Part shown: in pieces, positions 14,842 through 22,204 of the stretch
Position numbering within the stretch: position 1 is the first letter of the stretch
Layout: each line of letters opens with the position of its first letter
Assembly: GCA_947258735.1 (NCBI GenBank)
Contig: CAMYJJ010000016.1
Coordinates: 1 to 22,346 of the forward strand
Direction: 5' to 3'
DNA from: Thermodesulfovibrionia bacterium
GTDB taxonomy: Bacteria > Nitrospirota > Thermodesulfovibrionia > UBA6902
Length of the DNA: 22,346 bases
The notes under the pieces: model-generated
The model's input: the letters and a program-made list of their open reading frames with translations, nothing else
The model's database searches: none
Told to the model about the DNA's origin: nothing
Position numbers and translations under genes: made by a program

Positions 14842-16068
14842 TTATACAACCTGCTTCAATCTGGCTTTCAGATGCATGCTCTCGGTTATTCTCCCGATTT
14901 CGTTAAAATATACCGGATTCATCACATAAATCACATCTGGCTGATATTCCCTGAGAAATTCGGGTGATACAATTTCATGGCCGGTTCCGGCTACATATTT
15001 ATGTAATTTATGCGGATTAATGTCAACAACATACTTAATTTCATCCTCAACATTCAGCGTATTCAGAAAAGAAACCCCTTTTGAACCGCCTCCCCACACA
15101 ACAGCTTTCTGTTTTAATGATCTGATCGCATCGAGTTCACTGCGCCAGGAACTGGTTATTGTGTTATACGTATCTATAAATGTTTCTACAAGATTAATTA
15201 TATACTCATTATCTTTATTAGTATCGTCCTTCACAGGCCTGAGATCAGCAGAATTATTTTCCTGAGAAGCTTCAATGTGCAAAAACTGGCCATCAAAGGC
15301 ATCATTCAGCGCATTAATATGAAATCCTGAAGATGTAAATAAATGACCCAGTGACGTATGGGTGAAATACCCACAGTGCTCATATATAAGGTCCCATATA
15401 CCGGAGTCCTTAAGGGTGTACATCACATTAGGTACTTCAAAAAATACGACCGTTTTGTTTTGACCTCGTATAGAATCCTGAATTGACTGTATAAAGGCTT
15501 GGGGGTGCATGATGTGTTCCAGAACATGACGGCAGCAGAGAAGGTCTGATCTATACGATGAGTACTGTGTTGAATCTGCATCATTGATAAACGTGATGCC
15601 GGTATTTTTTCTTTTTCCATATCTCTCCTCACTGTAACTGGGATCGAATCCATATCCACGGTTTTTGCCGATGTCACAAAGCATTTTGAGAAAATCACCG
15701 TTACCGCATCCGATTTCAATAATATCTTTATCGTACAGGGAATATGTTTGTACCAGACGGTGTGCCAGATTATCAGCATATTCCTGAAATTTCGGGGAAA
15801 AATGCAGTGAGTTTTCATATGTCGTATTATAGGTCAATAGAGCAGGATCAAAATCCGCATTAAATATATGATTGCATGATTTGCAGAAACATAACCGGAT
15901 ATTTCCCCGTGAAGATGCGAGGGCCTGCTCACGTGATTCCCACAGCCGATTGCAATAAACCGGTACCTGGCTGATTTCCAGAATCTGTGTAATGCTCCCT
16001 GAGTCACACACGGGACAACAAACTGCTTCCGGGTTTATATGTTTGTTTATATCGGATGCGCCTGTCAT
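14842..16068 (-). CDS. C-methyltransferase-type SAM protein (Methyltransf_13/14 architecture), copy 2
   Basis: A 408-residue cytoplasmic protein with three parts. An N-terminal zinc-binding domain has CPVC (18-21) and CKSC (62-65). A central SAM-dependent methyltransferase domain has motif I EIGCGNGDFL (118-127) and CRHVLEHI. A C-terminal Rossmann-like domain (about 310-408) has VVWGGGSKGVSFLNTL and VVDINPHKLHKYVAGTGH. This is the layout of NDP-sugar C-methyltransferases such as TylC3, which methylate keto-sugars. It starts inside the stop of the upstream paralogue (ATGA), so the two are translated together and may form a hetero-oligomer. It is the last gene of the glycan cluster. The exact substrate cannot be read from sequence. 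Confidence 0.87.
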   Translation of the reverse strand: MTGASDINKHINPEAVCCPVCDSGSITQILEISQVPVYCNRLWESREQALASSRGNIRLCFCKSCNHIFNADFDPALLTYNTTYENSLHFSPKFQEYADNLAHRLVQTYSLYDKDIIEIGCGNGDFLKMLCDIGKNRGYGFDPSYSEERYGKRKNTGITFINDADSTQYSSYRSDLLCCRHVLEHIMHPQAFIQSIQDSIRGQNKTVVFFEVPNVMYTLKDSGIWDLIYEHCGYFTHTSLGHLFTSSGFHINALNDAFDGQFLHIEASQENNSADLRPVKDDTNKDNEYIINLVETFIDTYNTITSSWRSELDAIRSLKQKAVVWGGGSKGVSFLNTLNVEDEIKYVVDINPHKLHKYVAGTGHEIVSPEFLREYQPDVIYVMNPVYFNEIGRITESMHLKARLKQVV

Positions 16069-17270
16069 TGTATACCCAGCTCTTTCAGCTCAGGTGAAAG
16101 ATTCAATACTTTGAGCTCTTTCTCAATTTCATCACGATATATTGCATTCATAATAATGACTAGATCAGGTTTATACTGGACCAGGTAATCAGGAGCAACG
16201 ACCCGGTGTCCGGTTCCAGCCATATATGTGCCCTGCCGGTGAGGATTGATGTCTACGATGAATTCAATTTGATCAGTGACCCCTAATGTCGTGAGAAAGG
16301 ATACGGCCTTGGATCCTGACCCCCATAGCACTGCTTTTCTTCCCTGGGCTTTTATATCTTGGAGTTCTTTTCCCCAATACGTCATTAATTTCTTGAATTT
16401 CTGCTGAAAAACGGTGATCAATTTCTTTGTTTCTGCAACATCATTTTCTAAAGAAAAAGTATTTTCTGCCTTATCAGCAACCGGTTCAGCCTCCATCATG
16501 ATATATTGACCATCATATGCTGTTTGTATATCAATAATGTTAAACCCGCAATTCTGAAATAACCGGGCCAATGCACTGCGGCTGAAATACGAACAGTGCT
16601 CATAATAGATATCTTCAAAGGCAACATCTCTCAAAATACGGATAACATCAGGGACCTGAAAAAAGACTTTGGTATTCAGTCTGTCTTTGATTGACTGTCT
16701 CACAATATTAACAAATTGAGCAACATCCCGAATATGCTCCAGTGTCATTCTGCAGCATATAAAGTCAGCATGGTGATCTGCATATTTCTCTGAATAGAAA
16801 TCATTTATAAAGGTTACCTTATTTGAGTCGTGATTTTTGTCTCTCCCCTCGACATAGGCTGGATCAAATCCAATGCCTCTGTTATTGCCGAGACTGCAAA
16901 GCAATCTGAGAAATTCACCTTTTCCGCATCCAATTTCCAGCACATCTTTACCATATAAATCATATTTCTGTATTAGCGTTTCAGCTGTATGCTGCAGGTA
17001 CGAATTAAATTTTTGAGAACATCCCTGAGACTCCTCACAATTGGTCGAATACTTTACCAGATCAGGATTAAATGAAGTGTTATATATAAACCCGCAATCT
17101 GCACAAAAACCCAGCGACATGATCCCTTTCGGGAAGCGCACTGCCTTCTCACGACTCTGTATATTCACTACGCTGTTTACAGGGATTTCATCCTGGCGAT
17201 GAAACATTTCAATAGACGGGGACTGACAGCATGGACAGGTATTCTCCTGGGTATTATCTGAAAAAGACAT
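16065..17270 (-). CDS. C-methyltransferase-type SAM protein (Methyltransf_13/14 architecture), copy 1
   Basis: A 401-residue paralogue of the next gene with the same three domains: zinc-binding CPCC (12-15) and CADC (56-59), SAM motif I EIGCGKGEFL (112-121) with CRMTLEHI, and a C-terminal domain with VLWGSGSKAVSFLTTL and VDINPHRQGTYMAGTGH. Many blocks are shared with copy 2 (GIGFDP/GYGFDP, YYEHCSYF/IYEHCGYF, AYDGQY/AFDGQF), so the pair arose by duplication. The family includes sugar C-methyltransferases. It is 115 bases after the rfbF-type gene on the same strand, fitting a nucleotide-sugar role. No good ribosome site precedes the ATG, and the gap holds a small inverted repeat (17303-17317). 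Confidence 0.87.
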   Translation of the reverse strand: MSFSDNTQENTCPCCQSPSIEMFHRQDEIPVNSVVNIQSREKAVRFPKGIMSLGFCADCGFIYNTSFNPDLVKYSTNCEESQGCSQKFNSYLQHTAETLIQKYDLYGKDVLEIGCGKGEFLRLLCSLGNNRGIGFDPAYVEGRDKNHDSNKVTFINDFYSEKYADHHADFICCRMTLEHIRDVAQFVNIVRQSIKDRLNTKVFFQVPDVIRILRDVAFEDIYYEHCSYFSRSALARLFQNCGFNIIDIQTAYDGQYIMMEAEPVADKAENTFSLENDVAETKKLITVFQQKFKKLMTYWGKELQDIKAQGRKAVLWGSGSKAVSFLTTLGVTDQIEFIVDINPHRQGTYMAGTGHRVVAPDYLVQYKPDLVIIMNAIYRDEIEKELKVLNLSPELKELGIQ

Positions 17271-17302
17271 GATTATTATGTATTGTCAACCTGAAACCGG
17301 CA

Positions 17303-17317
17303 ATTGATTATATCAAT
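17303..17317. repeat. Small inverted repeat between the cytidylyltransferase and methyltransferase genes
   Basis: ATTGAT and ATCAAT flank a TAT centre. It is 33 bases upstream of the first methyltransferase ATG. It may be chance in AT-rich sequence. Confidence 0.3.
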
Positions 17318-17385
17318 AATATATTACAGAACGTTTCATTGGGCCTGCATGTTAAAAGGCAATCTCATAAGTTACCCGTTTTCGT

Positions 17386-18153
17386 TTACCAGACTTTCCA
17401 TGGAGCTTTACCTGACTGGTAGAGATTTTCTATTAAGTATTTCTCTCTCAGTGTATCCATACACTGCCAGAATGCATTGTGACGGTAGGCCATGAGCTGA
17501 CCGTCTCTAGCCAATGCCTCCAATGGTTCACGTTCCCATACAATGTCATTTCCACCTATATAATCAAAAACAGCAGGCTCCAGCACAAAAAAAGCTCCGT
17601 TTATCCAGCCTTCTGCTGTTTGAGGTTTTTCAGAAAACCGCGAGATCGCATCTCCATCAAAATCAAGATGACCATAACGGGCAGGAGGTCTGACAGCGGT
17701 TAATGTAGCTATTTTACCATGTGAACGATGAAAATCCAGAAGAGCATTGAGATCAACATCAGACAGCCCGTCCCCCCAGGTCAGCATAAACGTGCTATTT
17801 TCTACCCATGGTGCCAGCTGTTTAATGCGGCCCCCCGTCTGTGTTTTCAAACCGGTGTCAATTAAGTCAACAGACCATTTTGGCGCCTGTCCATTATGAA
17901 GCGTTACCTCACCGGTATCTGTTTTAACTGTCATATTTGAATTTAAGGCACAGAATTCTTTCATCCAATGCTTGATTATCTCTCCTTTATATCCAAGGGC
18001 AATCACAAAATCATTGTATCCGAAATGAGCATAGTATTTCATGATGTGCCAGAGAATCGGCCTTCCTCCAATTTCTACCATTGGTTTCGGTTTGATCTCG
18101 GTTTCTTCCGCAAGACGGGTACCATACCCGCCCGCAAGGATTGCTACTTTCAT
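17386..18153 (-). CDS. rfbF: Glucose-1-phosphate cytidylyltransferase
   Basis: A 255-residue cytoplasmic enzyme that joins glucose-1-phosphate and CTP to give CDP-glucose, the first step toward CDP-3,6-dideoxyhexoses and related sugars. The nucleotidyltransferase signature is at the N terminus (LAGGYGTRL at 6-14, then KPKPM at 21-25), and GDGLSDVDL (127-135), INGAFFVLEP (184-193) and WQCMDTLREK (219-228) follow the RfbF/DdhA pattern. Length matches the family (about 257). AGGA lies nine bases upstream of the ATG. It sits in a minus-strand cluster of glycan genes, but the CDP-glucose 4,6-dehydratase that normally follows it is not in the window. Confidence 0.93.
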   Translation of the reverse strand: MKVAILAGGYGTRLAEETEIKPKPMVEIGGRPILWHIMKYYAHFGYNDFVIALGYKGEIIKHWMKEFCALNSNMTVKTDTGEVTLHNGQAPKWSVDLIDTGLKTQTGGRIKQLAPWVENSTFMLTWGDGLSDVDLNALLDFHRSHGKIATLTAVRPPARYGHLDFDGDAISRFSEKPQTAEGWINGAFFVLEPAVFDYIGGNDIVWEREPLEALARDGQLMAYRHNAFWQCMDTLREKYLIENLYQSGKAPWKVW

Positions 18154-18258
18154 TTATATATTCCTCCCATAAGAATAAAGTATCCTAATCAATTATTTAA
18201 TTATAAAACGAGAGCTCTTTTACTCACATATACCTTGCCTTAAGCTCCTGTCAATATT

Positions 18259-19359
18259 TCAGGATTTATCTCCCCAGTCAGGTGCGAAATCCTGCTCCAG
18301 CTGTACAAAACTATGCGGAAGGTTCCAGTTTGCATAACTGCTATGATAGCAATGATAACACTGTTTCGGCATACATGTTTCATCATTGACACTCTCCCGC
18401 AGCTTTTTCATCTGCTCTGAATTCCACAGGGAATCAAAGGTGTTATATTCACTTATATTACCGAGCTTTAAAGATGATGACTGACATGGCCGAATGAAGC
18501 CGTCACTGCCTATATAGAGGTCTCGCCATGGTAAGGCACATTTTTTATGGCGCAATTGACCGGCCGGGCCTTCTCCATGTATGTCCGGTAGTTTTAACTT
18601 GATGTTTGCCTTTTGCGCAAGAGAAGCTGTCTTTTGAAATATCTCACGAACACGATCACGCTGCTCAAAAAGTGATTCGTGAAGCAGCTCACGTTCAAAT
18701 ATTGTCAGGTACACCACTTTGACCTCCGGGACGTTCAGGTCCTGGGCAAGCTTGATCATATCAGGCAGTTCATCAATATTCGAGTTCATTGCAGTAAAGA
18801 CAAAGTTGATATAGGGAGTATTTTCATTACGCTTCTGTCTTTCATCTATAAGTTTCTTTAATTCTGAGGTCTGAAGAGCAAAATTTCCTCCACACCGGAT
18901 CTTATCATTTGTGGCAGCGGTTGCGCCATCCAGTGACATGGCTATCACGTCCACATGCAAATCAAAGACATGCTGCTTTATTTTTGGTAATGTGCTTCCG
19001 TTAGTGACAAAATATTTCCTTAAATGAGGGACCTCATTTAAGTAGCTCAGAATATTTTTAAATTCCGGGTGCAGTGTGCCTTCTCCCCATCCATGAAGAG
19101 TTACCTCTTCCACATTAGGTAATTGCGATGCAAAAAATTCAATTGTTGACATTGGCATGTCAAACGTCTGAAACTTGCGTGCAACCCTCCCGCACATGAT
19201 GCAACGAAAATTGCAGCGGTTTGTTAATTCAAATACTACCCGTCGTGGATATGATTCCAGCGTGGTCTTCCCCTGATCACATTCCTGCAGATTCAGCTCA
19301 GTGTTTTTTTTCTGCTTCTCAGAGAGACTGGTTTTAAAAAGTTCCTGTGTTTTAATCAT
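18259..19359 (-). CDS. Radical SAM protein with SPASM-like C-terminal Cys cluster
   Basis: A 366-residue iron-sulfur enzyme. The radical SAM motif is CNFRCIMC (Cys49, 53, 56), followed by the GGE-like loop HGWGEG (89-94) and the strand motif AMSLDGATAATND (140-152). The C-terminal part holds Cys274, Cys292 (IGSDGFIRPC), Cys329, Cys334 and Cys337, a SPASM-like set with fewer Cys than the full type, so it may bind one auxiliary cluster. Such proteins modify peptides, sugars or other small molecules. Its place between a glycosyltransferase (9 bases upstream) and rfbF suggests a sugar or glycan-linked substrate, which is inference. GAGG lies seven bases before the ATG. Confidence 0.88.
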   Translation of the reverse strand: MIKTQELFKTSLSEKQKKNTELNLQECDQGKTTLESYPRRVVFELTNRCNFRCIMCGRVARKFQTFDMPMSTIEFFASQLPNVEEVTLHGWGEGTLHPEFKNILSYLNEVPHLRKYFVTNGSTLPKIKQHVFDLHVDVIAMSLDGATAATNDKIRCGGNFALQTSELKKLIDERQKRNENTPYINFVFTAMNSNIDELPDMIKLAQDLNVPEVKVVYLTIFERELLHESLFEQRDRVREIFQKTASLAQKANIKLKLPDIHGEGPAGQLRHKKCALPWRDLYIGSDGFIRPCQSSSLKLGNISEYNTFDSLWNSEQMKKLRESVNDETCMPKQCYHCYHSSYANWNLPHSFVQLEQDFAPDWGDKS

Positions 19360-19368
19360 GTTTGTCCT

Positions 19369-20529
19369 CTAATTTATAATGGTTTGAACCGTAGTTGGTA
19401 TTGTGTCACATATTTTTTTTAAACGATGTTCACGATCTATAAGCCCTGGCATTGCTTCGAGTCCGATGATATCCAGGACAGCATGCCACCGATATGCCCA
19501 GTCATGACGCAAAAGTGATTGCCTGATGCTGTTTGAACGGATCGCATCAAGACGTTCCGGTTTTGATTTCAGATCTTCCAGAATGTCTCCTATTGAGCCT
19601 TTTTCATAAGGAATCTCTATTACTGCATCCGGCCAATCGAAATGTTTCCTGAAATCTTCCAGTCCCGGACTTTTACCTATCATGACTGCCCCGGACGCAG
19701 CTCCTTCAAAAAAACGGAACCCGATTTCATTCTGCCCTTTGGTGTTTGATATTTCATCAAACTTGGGAGGATTGACAAGAAAAAACTGACTTCGCTTGAT
19801 AATGTTTGCAATGAGATCCCTGTGTGCCCTGTAGTCCCTTACAATAGAAGAGATGGTTTTTTTGTAGGGATTGATCGTGTCATATATATAGAACATATTT
19901 TGCTGCCGGGAAAGCGTGAGCAGGTCCTGGTGAAGAATGGATGACCTCCGGCCAAGACTGTATACATCAACAGACCGGACTGGATAATCAGGATATGGAG
20001 AAAAACGGAGTGTATCAATTCCTGTTGGCATATAATTGCAGTGCCCTGAAAGCATCTCCTTCACTGATGGGATGCCCCCTTTGCAGTTCATAATAACATA
20101 GTCAAATTCCGCTAATATATCTAATTCTGCTTTATATTGCGAGGTGCTGCCGGGCCAGAATTCTTCAAGCCAGCATACAGAAATTTTGCAGTGATCTTTC
20201 CAGCCCTCAACCACCTGGAGCTTCCGAATATCATCTATCGTCTGGCAGGCCATAAAAAACACATCGCATTTCTCTGTCAAACGGATATTCATGATATGAG
20301 GAGGAATATTTAACCCGGATTTAATCTTACTAGCAAGTAGTTTCAACTTGCGGGCATTGGAGTTCTTCAGCTGTAACTGAAATGATATTAAACGGACATC
20401 ATCGACTTCGCAAATTACATCTTCAAACTCATATGTGTGACACATGGAAATTTCCGGCTTTACATCTCGCATGGATAACATGCAGATACGCGGATGTGAT
20501 GAACCTTTTAACTGAGTGCCCTGTTCCAT
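19369..20529 (-). CDS. CgeB-like GT-B glycosyltransferase
   Basis: A 386-residue cytoplasmic protein with the outline of a GT-B glycosyltransferase of the CgeB / glycosyltransferase-1_2 type. The clearest signal is the C-terminal donor-binding stretch EIGFRFFEGAASGAVMIG (about 266-284), with a Glu and small-residue pattern typical of the family, followed by an LRHDWAYRW stretch near the end as in other CgeB-like proteins. The central part has DVYSLGRRS and PTGIDTLRFSP, the usual linker motifs. It is the first gene of the glycan cluster. There is no clear ribosome site at the ATG; the promoter at 20548-20576 gives a leader of about 12 bases, so near-leaderless translation is possible. Donor and acceptor are unknown. 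Confidence 0.82.
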   Translation of the reverse strand: MEQGTQLKGSSHPRICMLSMRDVKPEISMCHTYEFEDVICEVDDVRLISFQLQLKNSNARKLKLLASKIKSGLNIPPHIMNIRLTEKCDVFFMACQTIDDIRKLQVVEGWKDHCKISVCWLEEFWPGSTSQYKAELDILAEFDYVIMNCKGGIPSVKEMLSGHCNYMPTGIDTLRFSPYPDYPVRSVDVYSLGRRSSILHQDLLTLSRQQNMFYIYDTINPYKKTISSIVRDYRAHRDLIANIIKRSQFFLVNPPKFDEISNTKGQNEIGFRFFEGAASGAVMIGKSPGLEDFRKHFDWPDAVIEIPYEKGSIGDILEDLKSKPERLDAIRSNSIRQSLLRHDWAYRWHAVLDIIGLEAMPGLIDREHRLKKICDTIPTTVQTIIN

Positions 20530-20547
20530 ATAGATATTTCAGCTTAT

Positions 20548-20576
20548 ATAATAATTCTGGTTAATGTGCTTTACAA
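20548..20576 (-). promoter_or_regulatory. Promoter of the glycan cluster
   Basis: On the minus strand TTGTAA (20576-20571) and TATTAT (20553-20548) are separated by exactly 17 bases. Transcription would begin near 20541, about 12 bases before the glycosyltransferase ATG. Confidence 0.5.
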
Positions 20577-21048
20577 GTATTATCGGCTATTATTTTCATA
20601 TCTTTAATCACATAATATGAAGAAATTAAATATAAATGACAGGCAGACGCAATGATAATATCAATCTTATATTCACGTTATGACAATTCGAAATCACACT
20701 GGTTACTAAAGGGAGCAAATATAGAATCCCCAACATATCCCATGTCCCTGCACTCATAAATCTGTAAGTTAATATATCACAATTAAATTCGATTGGCAAA
20801 TTGCATTTCAATTAAATTGAGCTTCATAATTTCATCTTCTGTTTCAATAAAAAGGGCCTGTATTAATGGTATCGTAATATATAAAACATCTTACATTATC
20901 CCCAATATGACCAATTTGTATTTACCAGGAACAGGGGAGAGTTATAGACAAAAAGAATAATACTCGATTGTTAAACGGATAATCAGATCACGGTTCCAGG
21001 TCTCCTTTCATAAGGAAACATATAAAATACTGTTAATATGTCCGGTAG

Positions 21049-21078
21049 TTACAAATAAAAGCGGTTTTCCTGTATTCT
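21049..21078 (+). promoter_or_regulatory. Candidate promoter for the SLOG-like gene
   Basis: TTACAA (21049-21054) and TATTCT (21073-21078) are separated by 18 bases. The -10 is flanked by the arms of the inverted repeat at 21064-21104. Confidence 0.35.
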
Positions 21079-21104
21079 ATACATTGTCGTTTAATCAGGA
21101 AAAC
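21064..21104. repeat. Inverted repeat bracketing the -10 upstream of the SLOG-like gene
   Basis: GTTTTCCTG (21064-21072) and CAGGAAAAC (21096-21104) are perfect inverted 9-mers with a 23-base centre. The right arm ends four bases before the AAAGGAG ribosome site (21109-21115). It could be a split operator, or an RNA hairpin if transcription starts further upstream. Confidence 0.6.
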
Positions 21105-21121
21105 ATCTAAAGGAGATTGTC

Positions 21122-21679
21122 ATGTTAGAACCTACTACAGTAACAATATATACGGGTGGTCATAGAGGCACAGAGGAATATTTCGGAACATCTGCTGAAA
21201 AATGGGGATTGCAGGAGGTAACATTAAATTTCGAAGGACATGATATCAGCCGTGACCGGGGATTGAGAATATTGTCTGAAGAGGAGCTGTCCCGCGGCGG
21301 TGTAAGTCCGGATATTATCTCAAAGCGCATGGAACGCACATTTGCCACTACTACCTTCATGCAGAATATCTTTAAAGTACAGTTTCATATTGTCAATAAC
21401 GGGTATCAGGTCCTGGCAGTTGGCTGGTTGTTATCTAATGGGACTGTCAAGGGAGGTACGGGGTGGGGTGTTGAACTTGCAAAGTTATTCAACAGACCGG
21501 TGCATCTGTTTGAACAGGAGAGAAAAGAGTGGGTATCCTGGATAAATAATGAATGGGTAATAGAAGATCCCATAATATGTCATAAGACAGTAGGAGTTAC
21601 CGGCACACGTTATTTGAGCGACGAAGGCAGGCAGGCCATTGATGAGCTGTTTGAGAGGTCGTTTAGCATAGCTGTTTAA
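21122..21679 (+). CDS. Conserved SLOG/LOG-like Rossmann-fold protein of unknown function
   Basis: A 185-residue cytoplasmic protein. It begins with a beta strand and a glycine loop (TIYTGGHRGTEEYFG, residues 8-22) and has a second nucleotide-loop-like stretch VKGGTGWGVELAKLFNRPV (109-127) followed by a hydrophobic strand. This two-loop pattern is what LOG, DprA and YspA-type (SLOG superfamily) proteins show, where it binds a nucleotide or nucleotide-like ligand. The segment ISKRMERTFATTTFMQNIF and the end TGTRYLSDEGRQAIDELF look conserved rather than random. AAAGGAG lies six bases before the ATG. Its ligand and role are unknown, and no neighbour explains it. It appears monocistronic. Confidence 0.75.
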   Translation: MLEPTTVTIYTGGHRGTEEYFGTSAEKWGLQEVTLNFEGHDISRDRGLRILSEEELSRGGVSPDIISKRMERTFATTTFMQNIFKVQFHIVNNGYQVLAVGWLLSNGTVKGGTGWGVELAKLFNRPVHLFEQERKEWVSWINNEWVIEDPIICHKTVGVTGTRYLSDEGRQAIDELFERSFSIAV

Positions 21680-21767
21680 TGCATGATAAGCCAATAGTGT
21701 TCCGTTGAACTGGTGCCAATTAGTAACAACATTAAACTGTTTTAACCGCACAATCCGCTTGGACCGT

Positions 21768-21854
21768 TTAACTGACCAGGCGAATCACACGTTCAAGCCA
21801 TGCAAGCTTATTCCCCCGCTCACATCGAATAACATCTTTTGATCGAAAACCCAT
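21768..21854 (-). CDS. 28-residue open frame coupled to the old yellow enzyme remnant
   Basis: The frame begins MGFRSKDVIRCERGNKLAW and ends VIRLVS. Its ATG overlaps the stop of the old yellow enzyme remnant (TAATG), with GGAG five bases upstream, as in a translationally coupled gene pair. I do not recognise the protein. It may be a genuine tiny gene, or the surviving piece of a longer partner gene that decayed along with its neighbour. Confidence 0.3.
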   Translation of the reverse strand: MGFRSKDVIRCERGNKLAWLERVIRLVS

Positions 21855-22090
21855 TATTTCTCCATGAATGGATAATCAATATATCCCTGCTCTCCCCTGA
21901 GATACAATGTCCCGGGCTCAGGACTGTTCAAAGGGGCATTTCCTGCAAATCGTTCCGGTAAATCAGGATTTACAAGGAGGTGTCTGCCATACGTGACCAT
22001 GTCAGTGTCTCCTGAGGCAAGGACTGTATTGCCGGATTCAAGATCATACCTCCCATTTGCCATGTGCTTTTTACCATATTGTTTGCACGT
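21854..22090 (-). pseudogene. C-terminal remnant of an old yellow enzyme family (NemA-like) gene
   Basis: The frame reads ANGRYDLESGNTVLASGDTD, then VTYGRHLLVNPDLPERFAG and GEQGYIDYPFMEK. These match the last 70 residues or so of NADH:flavin oxidoreductases of the NemA/OPR type, including the FMN-phosphate-binding region (TYGRHLL) and the conserved G-x-x-G-Y-x-D-Y-P end. A TAG at 22091-22093 closes the frame upstream, and the roughly 290-residue barrel that should precede it is missing. The fragment could start at an ATG at 22063, but no ribosome site is clear. It is probably a dead remnant left by deletion or recombination. Confidence 0.8.
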
Positions 22091-22153
22091 CTATTTCTTT
22101 TCCTGTTGAACGTCGAGTCCAAACATCGTACAATTAAAAAGAACAGAAAACAT

Positions 22154-22184
22154 AAAAAAAGGGTCTGTCATATCTCAGAGACCC
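22154..22184 (-). terminator. Minus-strand Rho-independent terminator upstream of the DUF502 gene
   Basis: On the minus strand GGGTCT pairs with AGACCC around a 12-base loop, followed by seven Ts (22160-22154). It faces away from the DUF502 gene, so it would stop transcription coming from the right on the minus strand. No minus-strand gene that it could serve is in the window. Confidence 0.55.
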
Positions 22185-22204
22185 ATTGATCGGAGGATCT
22201 TTAG

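Larger units (their letters stand above)
20530..21121. other. AT-rich divergent intergenic region
   Basis: This 592-base stretch lies between the glycan cluster and the SLOG-like gene. It contains promoters at both ends, a small TCCTT/AAGGA hairpin (21003-21016) and the inverted repeat at 21064-21104. A minus-strand frame at 20626-20811 lacks protein character. I see no gene here; the middle (about 20600-20990) shows nothing I can name. Confidence 0.55.
21680..22204. other. Decayed region with remnants, between the SLOG-like and DUF502 genes
   Basis: This 525-base stretch has no intact gene. It holds a C-terminal remnant of an old yellow enzyme gene, a 28-codon frame coupled to its stop codon, and a minus-facing terminator. 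About 21680-21767 shows nothing I can name. Confidence 0.6.

Noticed and set aside
20626..20811. Minus-strand 61-codon frame in the AT-rich intergenic region
   Set aside because: No ribosome site, no domain pattern, and composition of non-coding AT-rich DNA.
21485..21751. Minus-strand frame overlapping the SLOG-like gene end
   Set aside because: It is mostly antisense to a well-supported gene and shows no motif.
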